From the NCBI GenBank assembly GCA_910591455.2, contig OU342806.1, forward strand, positions 18,374,841-18,438,840: DNA of 64,000 bases, written 5' to 3'. Shown here one piece after another: positions 55,766-64,000 of the stretch (position 1 is its first letter; each line of letters opens with the position of its first letter). Source of the DNA: Pholis gunnellus. Lineage: Eukaryota; Chordata; Actinopteri; Perciformes; Pholidae. The translations under genes and the position numbers were made by a program. The notes under the pieces were generated by a model. It was not told where the DNA came from, did not search any database, and saw only the letters and a program-made list of their open reading frames with translations.

Positions 55766-56430
55766 TCTACCGCCCTCAGGACGGAAAAATAGTAACATAA
55801 CTCGATTTAATATTTAATTAGAACCTAGGTTTGTTTTTGAGAAACCCAAATATGCCAAGCAGCTACTAAAAGACATGCATTAGGTAGTCAGAGAAAACAA
55901 TAATATGATGATTAAGTTGTAATGATGAGGAGGATCAGCTCAGTTTTGGTTGACACTCATCTTCCACTACCCATTATAGGATGCACAAATCCACCAGAAT
56001 GTGTTAGAATGTGTCGTTATCCTTTACTTTTCAGATAATTCAATCAGTTCAAAAACAACTATGAGAGGGGTTGATGATAGCCAGAGACACCGACAGCAGA
56101 CACCTTGATAATGTTACTGGGAGATGAATAACCAAGTTGTTGTCTAAACCATGTGAACATCCTGGATAGAATCAAAACCTGGACAAACATCCCGATTGTC
56201 CACCCTGGTCCTACCACATGACTAGAGGGGAACAGTGCACTATTTCAATCCACGTCTGTGTTAGCTGATTGATGACCACACAGCAGCCCTATACCAAAGA
56301 TGAAAGTTTACATTGAATGTCGCCCACAAACTCCTCGTTTATTTTTTTTCCCATTTTGTGCCACTTTTCCCTCCATCCAAGCCCCAGCAGGCCTCTCCCT
56401 CTCACAGCGCAGAGCAGATTACTCGCGCAC
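55766..56430. other. Unique sequence
   Basis: May include more of the preceding repeat up to about 55920, but I cannot align it with confidence. Confidence 0.4.
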
Positions 56431-56435
56431 TGGAC

Positions 56436-56461
56436 AACGGCGGGCTTCAGCCGCCGCCGTT
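56436..56461. other. GC-rich inverted repeat
   Basis: AACGGCGG and CCGCCGTT flank a 10-base loop. No downstream T run and no adjacent gene. Confidence 0.6.
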
Positions 56462-56599
56462 CAAGAACTAAGACGTTTTAATTTCTTACTTTTTATCGTA
56501 GCCACGCAGACCGCTTCCTAACTACTTCCCTTTCGCCTAGTTCCACTTCCAAGCCGCCCAAATCTGCGACTCTCCCGCCCCAAAATCTTTGCTGCCCAA

Positions 56600-56812
56600 C
56601 AGTCCCAGGATGACCTCCCCTCCCTGAAATCTGGCTAGAGCTCCAATCTTGGCTTGATGGCGTGCGTGGAATTAAAAACCAGGCAATTACAGTGAAAAAT
56701 TGAAATCTTGTGTTTTGTATGGGAGCGGTGTGCCGAGGGGGGGAGGGGATTAGGCTAAAGCCGGACTGGCGGTTGAATGGTGAATGAACCGAAGGGTCCC
56801 TGAAAGACGCCA
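56600..56812. other. Candidate conserved non-coding element
   Basis: Repeat-free, with CTCCAATCTTGGCTTGATGG, GGAATTAAAAACCAGG and CAATTACAGTGAAAAATTG (a partial palindrome), and a G-rich run at 56734-56750. Confidence 0.35.
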
Positions 56813-57400
56813 CTTGTTATTAGAGTGTGTAAACACTGCCAAGCTGCTGAGAAGCTGGTAAAAACACATCGGACATAAAGACGCTGCCTGTGGACACGTC
56901 GTATTATCCCTCAGTACATTAACTGGCTGCTAAATACTTGAGGATTCCAACTCTTCCCCCCTCCTCCATCTCTCTCTCTCGCTCTCTCAAAGTATCTCCC
57001 CCTCTGTAATCTTCTCTAGACAATGAGCAAGAGAGGCAAGAGACATACAGCGAGGAGGAGAGAGAGCGCCACAGAGATCTACAGTAGAAAGTCTGTTACG
57101 AGTGTTGAGTTTATCTCTATCTAACACTGTGGGCTAGACACTGATCTTAACCCACTTGAGAGGAGAGTTTGTTAATGGAAAGCAAATATAGTGTCAACAA
57201 AACGAGCCCATAAGTAAAGAAGTTCCCTTTTTAGACACAATCATTAGCCTAGCCACCAATCATCTGAAGGCAGGCGTTACAGCGTCAAGATGGAGACCGA
57301 ACCCAGATAAACTTCAACCAGCCGAGAATCTAAAATAAAACAGACACCATTATCAGAAGAGTCGGACCATCTACAGACCTCCAATGCCACTGAAAGGGGT
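56813..57400. other. Unique sequence
   Basis: Short CT run near 56969-56988. Nothing else is recognised. Confidence 0.5.
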
Positions 57401-57405
57401 TTGCT

Positions 57406-57441
57406 TTGGTCTATAGAATGTCAGAAAATGTTGAAAAATGC
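57406..57441 (-). mobile_element. Fragment of the ATTAATCG-type repeat
   Basis: GGTCTATAGAATGTCAGAAA and TGTTGAAAAATGC match the reverse complement of the 3' part of the family seen at 42650-42925. Too short to define ends. Confidence 0.45.
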
Positions 57442-57566
57442 ATACCGCTCAAACGACAAACAAGTAAGAACTGAACACATTACTTACAACTATTTATTCC
57501 CAAAACATGTGGCAAAGAGAAGTATGAAAGAATTTAGCAAAGGTTTCACAAAGTAAGACAATTTAA

Positions 57567-57592
57567 CACACACACACACACACACACACACA
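57567..57592. repeat. (CA)n microsatellite
   Basis: About 13 CA units. Confidence 0.95.
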
Positions 57593-58310
57593 TCAACGGT
57601 ACTTTATTACTTCACCGATGCCGACACATTTCAATCATACATTTGACCCTGAACCAAGCGCTACATGGCTTCTCGTGTTGGTAAAAAAGACAGCAAACAG
57701 ACTGTGGAGGCAAAATGTTGACCCTGAAGCAGACGTGATGTCACAGCTGTTTAAAACCACAAAAATAGAACGAATCAATGTTTTCCAGTCTATTCGTCTG
57801 TGGAGCTGTGCACAGACGAATTTACGATCAGAATACTCCTTTTGATTTGAATGCTTTTTTTAAATTGTTTTTTATTGTCTCGAAAGCAAGCTTCTAACAA
57901 ATGTACCTTCTGGGTGCAGTCAATAACATGACACCAATAAGATAATTCAGCAGCAGTGTGACGCTTTACGGAGGAGCAGGGCTGCTGAATGACACACATT
58001 CGGCGGTATTTCCCTTCTTACCCTACTGGTGCAGTGTCACATGTGCCTGCTGAACTACCATTATTCTTCCGTGCTCCCATGATACACTGTAATTTCACCT
58101 TTCTCAGTCCAGGCCATGTGTCACAGGATGCCATTACAACCGCACAAACCAGAGTAAGCCTATATTATTGTTAATATATTGCAACCTATACTCTTTATGT
58201 CATTACATCTCTCCCCCACTCCCCCGCTCTGGTGAATGAAACCATCTGCATAGTAAGATTACGCCTGTAATTATACAGCCAACAGCACACGCATTGTTTC
58301 TATACGTCTC
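57593..58310. other. Unique sequence
   Basis: Nothing assignable. Confidence 0.5.
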
Positions 58311-58329
58311 AAACACACACACAGAGAGT

Positions 58330-58392
<63 letters not shown>
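58311..58392. repeat. (CA)n microsatellite
   Basis: Short CA, AGAGAGTCACAT interruption, then about 29 CA units at 58335-58392. Confidence 0.96.
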
Positions 58393-58393
<1 letters not shown>

Positions 58394-58509
58394 GACACAG
58401 AGCGTCTGGCCCGGCAAGGCCATTATAGTAAACCACGTGAGCAGCTCCTATTCACAGCTCTCTATTGTTCAGACCAAGGTAAGTAGGGGAGCCTTCAGAC
58501 TGTAATCAC

Positions 58510-58512
<3 letters not shown>

Positions 58513-58578
<66 letters not shown>

Positions 58579-58590
58579 CATGCACGCACG
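58513..58590. repeat. Long (CA)n microsatellite
   Basis: About 32 CA units to 58576, then a CATGCATGCACGCACG tail. Confidence 0.97.
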
Positions 58591-59645
58591 CTTACACATT
58601 GATGTGGAAATGAGAGGAAGGAGAAAGTGAGAAAATAAATATTAGGATGGAAAACAGCTGCTTGTCAGAGGTGTGCATGTTTGTCTGTGTCCACGCATCT
58701 TTGTAAAAATGTGATTTTGCTATTTATGGTAACACGGATTCAGATTTGCCACCAAAAACCTTAAGTCTGATCCTTTTTTGCTGTGATCCATAACTGGAAA
58801 GAATAAAAAACCTAGTAGCCCGACCAAAGCATTGGTATGTGCATGAATATGAGTATGAATTTTATTTTAATTTTTTTTATTTCACCAAAACACATCCAGA
58901 TTTTTTGAAAGGAGCAAATTGACCTGAACATTTTTGTCCGTGCAATCCCAAAATGTGTTCTAATTTCAGCTGCGGATGTCAACAAACAAGATCATTTAAA
59001 AATATAGGTATATAAGAGTCCTACATTTTGGACCTAGGTCATATCTCTGCTAGCTAATAACCAAGAGAACCAGTGACAGGAACCCAACAAGTAAGTTACC
59101 AGTTAAATGTTAAGGGCAGATTTATTGGTATTTGATGTATGTTGGGTAAGAAAAGTAATTATAGAATTGATAAAGATATGTTTGAAGTCACTGAGAAACA
59201 GTGTCACCATTACGTAGTTGTGATTATGTTGACCTCAAAATCCCAATATCAGTATTGCTCTAGTGAAGGCCTCCAGAAAAAATGGAAATCTGCAAGACTC
59301 CTTATAGTTAAAGACAAAAATAAATGCTGAGACTACAGATATTCCACTGCAAAGGGTTTGTTTTTAATAAAATGTTCTGTGTATGTGAGACAGAAGGATT
59401 GGAACAGTATATGACTCTCAAACAACACTCCTATTAAGTGTCTACCACTAGAAGATGGAGATCCTACTGGTCAGCTCCCAGTATGAATGTCTGGATGTGA
59501 AAGCTGTCCTGCTGGAGAACCTGAGCCAGAAACAGACAGTGACAGAGTCTGTGTGCAAGTGACAGATCCCCGATAGCACGACAAAAGAGGAGGATCAGAG
59601 AGGATAAACATGCACACACACAACCTCTAGAGGATCTATAGCACA
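58591..59645. other. Unique AT-rich sequence
   Basis: No gene or repeat recognised. Confidence 0.5.
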
Positions 59646-59651
59646 TTTCAA

Positions 59652-59694
59652 CCACACACACACACACATATACATATACAGTACATATACATAC
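59652..59694. repeat. (CA)n with TACATA tail
   Basis: Eight CA units then TATACATATACAGTACATAT, a partial palindrome. Confidence 0.9.
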
Positions 59695-60130
59695 AGAGCC
59701 AATGGCATCTTGGTCACTCGAAGTGAAGCAACTGACTTTTTTATTGCTAACTGAAGGTGACAATGGAAAAAAGCCCAAAGCTCCGGAAACAAACAAAGCT
59801 AATCATTTTAGTTGTATTACAAATGGGCAGGAAAGGAAAAAGACAGCATGAAACAGAAAGGTAAGGAGCATTAGTATAGTTTAGTTGAGTTAAGTGGAGA
59901 CATTAAAAATAAAACAGATTTGGTATAATCTGTTACTAATAACCACTGAAAGGATGCATATTAAAGACATTTTCATTTAGATTGTTGCTAGTTTTCCATT
60001 CCTCTCGAGGTTTTAAGTACCCGGACGGTACGTGTGATCCTGCTGATGTTTGTCTTTGTGAGAGTAAACACGTCCAGCTTTGAAAGAACCTTCTCGGAAG
60101 AAAAGAGCCACCCAAACGAAACTAATGCGT
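59695..60130. other. Unique sequence
   Basis: Nothing recognised. Confidence 0.5.
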
Positions 60131-60134
60131 CAAT

Positions 60135-60400
60135 ATTAACAGGAACACACCTTCAGCGGCCTCGCCCGTCAGCACCGAGGATTCAGATTTTTAATTGGCA
60201 GGGAGAGATGTTTTATCAGAACAAACACATTGAGCGGACTGCAAGGTAAACGGTCGCTGTTGAAACAGTGAGGGGTTCAAGGGGAGAGTCCACCTCAAAT
60301 GGAGCAAGCAGCATTATTTGGGCCACACGGTTGACAGGAAATTAAATATCAACAGCGCAAAGCCTCACGGAGACAAAGTTGAAAGATTCGGAAAATTGTG
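60135..60400. other. Candidate conserved non-coding element
   Basis: Contains CAGATTTTTAATTGGCAGG, GGAAATTAAATATCAACAGC and GTTATTTGGGCC-like complex sequence. No repeats. An open plus-strand frame (60034-60249) overlaps without a domain. Confidence 0.3.
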
Positions 60401-60960
60401 ATGGTTTTGAGCAAGGTGAGAATATAGAGGGTATGGGAACATTTCAAATAATCTGACATCTAAAAGTTGAATGATTTTGCAGTAACTGGAGGAGGGTCAG
60501 TGACAGGAGCCGCTTAAAGTCTGATGTTTTGTTTATTGTTTGGCAATACATCCACTCCAACCGCCTCCTTATTTAGACTCCGTTGCTTTAAAATAAGGTC
60601 ACCTGACTAACTCGGCTTGCGTTTGTCATAATTCCTCGGCCACTCGAATGAAAACATTGTCTTCTTGGAGTCGTTCTTCTTGGGAGGGATGGTCACCTTC
60701 AGAGAGTTGGTTTGCACGATCTATGACTCTTCTGCCAACTGACATATTTTAAAACTTGAGCTTTCTGATGACAATATGGGCAAATAGCTTTGATCCTAAA
60801 AGCAGTAGGTTCCAGGTGTGGATTTGATGAATAATGCCGTGTTTCCTTTATTCAAAATGTGATTATAATATTTTTTTTTTAACCCCTTTGTGACTTAAAA
60901 GAACAATCGGATTATTTTACTGAGTCCTGGTTTAATTGCGATGTCCACTCTAAAATGCCT
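60401..60960. other. Unique sequence
   Basis: Nothing recognised. A ten-base T run lies at about 60871-60880. Confidence 0.5.
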
Positions 60961-60965
60961 GTGAT

Positions 60966-61003
60966 AGTTAGCACACGGTAGCACAAGGTTAGCACAAGGT
61001 AGT
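60966..61003. repeat. Short tandem repeat, 10-12 bp unit
   Basis: Three imperfect units (TTAGCACACGG, TAGCACAAGG, TTAGCACAAGG) followed by a partial TAG. Confidence 0.75.
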
Positions 61004-61179
61004 ATATAATCTGGATACACCAGTTTGTTTACAACCCGTCTAATCTTCTGACCATTAATGTTTTTTTTCCCCTTCAACTTGTAGTGTGGTTGACACATGC
61101 GTCTCAATTACTTTGTTTACAATACAAGCATGTGGACAAATCTACTCAAATGAGGTGCACGTTGAAATAAACAGGAGTC

Positions 61180-61310
61180 TCCCTTTAAGCATTCTCACTT
61201 TCAGTGTCAGCAGATTGATTTCATTAGGTTTCATTATGCAGCCTGGTAAGCCGCTCACAGCGGGGAACCTCGCAGCTCATAAGTCATCACCTGTTTGAAA
61301 CACAGGTATT
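61180..61310. other. Candidate conserved non-coding element
   Basis: CAGCAGATTGATTTCATTAG, TTCATTATGCAGCC and CTCATAAGTCATCACCTG in complex sequence. Confidence 0.25.
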
Positions 61311-61635
61311 TGTTTGCATTAATTCCACTTTGTGGTGATTTACATCCACCCCTTTCCTCCAAGCAGCTCTCGCTGCCTGACATGTTTTTATTAGTTCAGT
61401 GTGGTGTTCATTAGAAAAACATACAGGTAGCGTAACCTCCCCGCCCTCTCGCCTCTCTGTGGCTGTGGGAGGCAGCAGAGCGAGCTGGGCTGCTTCTCTC
61501 TTTTTTTTTCTTCTTTTTTTTACAAGGAGAAAATTGTTTTGTGGTGTTTCACGGCTGACAGGTTATGGTAATACGGGGGGAGCACCGGTCTGGAAACTAA
61601 TGAACTCAGAAAGAGAGATGAGGTGGCAGCGTATC
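61311..61635. other. Unique sequence
   Basis: A T-rich block at 61500-61522. The 90-codon frame at 61399-61671 has no domain. Confidence 0.45.
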
Positions 61636-61639
61636 ACAG

Positions 61640-61860
61640 TATTGGGAGCGGAGGTGTTCTTGTATCATTGATGCTTTATTTTACTTGTTCCCACAGATGG
61701 AAAGAACTGGCATTGTGCTTAATTAAAGTGCATTCAGCTCTGAGATGATGTGTTACTCTGACTGATCGCTTGGCTGACTGACAGATCATGTGGGTTTGAT
61801 GTCAGAAATAATGCCAGGGAACTGATGCAGCTACCTGGCACACATGAAACCTAATATTCC
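61640..61860. other. Candidate conserved non-coding element
   Basis: Contains GTGCTTAATTAAAGTGCATTC and a TGACTGATCGCTTGGCTGAC segment. Repeat-free. Confidence 0.25.
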
Positions 61861-62425
61861 AATACTTCACTTAAATGTTCCCCTTCTTGTATCAAGAAAC
61901 ACCAAAAGCTAAATGATACATTTTTCTTTTTACTTTTTTGGCTGCTCCATCACATTAAATATACTTTTCTTGATAGCTTTGCTCATGATTTCATATGCAG
62001 CTGACAATAATAATTTTACTTTGTTTGGTATGAGGAGATATATGAGAGAAAAACTACTGTAGTTTATGAAATGCAAAACACAACGATATACTATACCTGT
62101 CATTTATACAATATACATTTTTAAACAATTCCTTTTTTTTACTTTTGTCATAATACAAAGGAAGTTAAGCAGATATCAGAGCTCTGATGTCATGAAGATG
62201 AAGAACTGAAGGGCGCGATATCTACAATCATGTGATAGATGATATGATTGTCCCCAAAACTGATGTTTGGTTCCAGATTATTTTTATTTTGTAGTGGAGA
62301 AATGTAATGAGCTGCTCTCCAACCCCCTCCCTCCTGCCACCATCAGAGAAAACATATTTCCATTTTAAGGTCTTAAACACGATCAAAGCATAGGCTTAAT
62401 ATAATCAGTTCAAAACCCATTTATT
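61861..62425. other. Unique AT-rich sequence
   Basis: Nothing recognised. Confidence 0.5.
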
Positions 62426-62429
62426 ACAG

Positions 62430-62591
62430 TCTCCCTCTATCCCTCCCTCCTCTTCCTCACCCCACTGCTCCCTTCTGCTGCTTTTTCATATTCTCCATCC
62501 TTCCTCAACTCTTTCTGCACCTTTTATTCTCCCCTCTCTCCTCATCTGTCTATCCCATCCTCTCTTCCCTACCTCCCCCACTACCTCTCCA
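62430..62591. repeat. Pyrimidine-rich tract
   Basis: Strong C/T bias on the + strand (CCCTCCCTCCTCTTCC blocks) ending just before a GT array. Confidence 0.75.
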
Positions 62592-62600
62592 TTACATCAG

Positions 62601-62602
<2 letters not shown>

Positions 62603-62646
<44 letters not shown>
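62603..62646. repeat. (GT)n microsatellite
   Basis: About 22 GT units. Confidence 0.97.
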
Positions 62647-62647
<1 letters not shown>

Positions 62648-62754
62648 CCTCAGCTCTATCTAGCATGAAACAGGTGCTATATAATAGTAAATTAATTAGA
62701 CGGAGAAGATGCGCCTTGTTCACCGCAAAGCCCCTTGTGGCCTGCCAGGGTCTC

Positions 62755-62809
62755 TCACACACACAAACACCCACACTCACACCCACACACACACACACAC
62801 ACACACTCA

Positions 62810-62840
<31 letters not shown>

Positions 62841-62850
62841 CCACACACAC
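62755..62850. repeat. Imperfect (CA)n array with internal duplication
   Basis: CA runs separated by CACCCACACTCACACCCA-type variants. The CTCACACCCACACAC block occurs twice (about 62775 and 62805), showing higher-order duplication. Confidence 0.94.
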
Positions 62851-62919
62851 TCGAGCACACAGCCACCGGGAAAAAAGCCATCTGGGCAAAGCGAGATCCC
62901 ATGGGAGGGTGTGTAAATA

Positions 62920-64000
<1,081 letters not shown>

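Overview
This window looks like a gene-free (intergenic or intronic) piece of a teleost fish genome, most likely a percomorph. The evidence is long and frequent CA/GT microsatellites, many GA/CT and AT arrays, and relics of interspersed repeats that I recognise from memory as common in perch-like fishes. No bacterial-style gene organisation, rRNA, functional tRNA, CRISPR array or intact protein-coding gene is visible. Nearly every long open frame is either a translation of a dinucleotide array (His-Thr or Cys-Val runs) or an unsupported chance frame.

Layout. About 0-8 kb: many simple repeats, with the densest block at 3.9-5.2 kb, and an ATTA-rich unique block at 7.0-7.9 kb. About 9-10.6 kb: unique, low-repeat sequence that looks like clustered conserved non-coding elements. 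About 11.5-19.9 kb: a degenerate 9-bp minisatellite, compound GT-GA arrays, poly-G/poly-C tracts, two AT arrays beside a CA array, a tRNA-derived SINE-like head and a second interspersed repeat. About 21.7-26.7 kb: two copies of one repeat family. One copy is split by a TTAA-flanked MITE, so the order of insertion can be read. About 32.3 kb: a GCTAAC-rich interspersed repeat. About 35.5-37 kb: a candidate conserved element and a frameshifted LINE (L2/CR1-like) ORF2 tail. 38-43 kb: very long GT arrays, a 28-base poly-C tract and a copy of an ATTAATCG-type repeat. 43-50 kb: several CNE-like stretches. 52-57.5 kb: a 23-base poly-G tract, two more copies of the ATTAATCG-type repeat and a decayed Tc1/mariner transposase fragment. 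58-63 kb: long CA/GT arrays ending in an opposed GT-CA-GT triplet.

No genes work together here. The plausible biology is cis-regulatory (candidate enhancers embedded in repeats), mobile-element history and DNA structure. Interspersed-repeat identities rest on remembered consensus sequence, not on a search. Conserved-element calls rest on composition only and carry low confidence.
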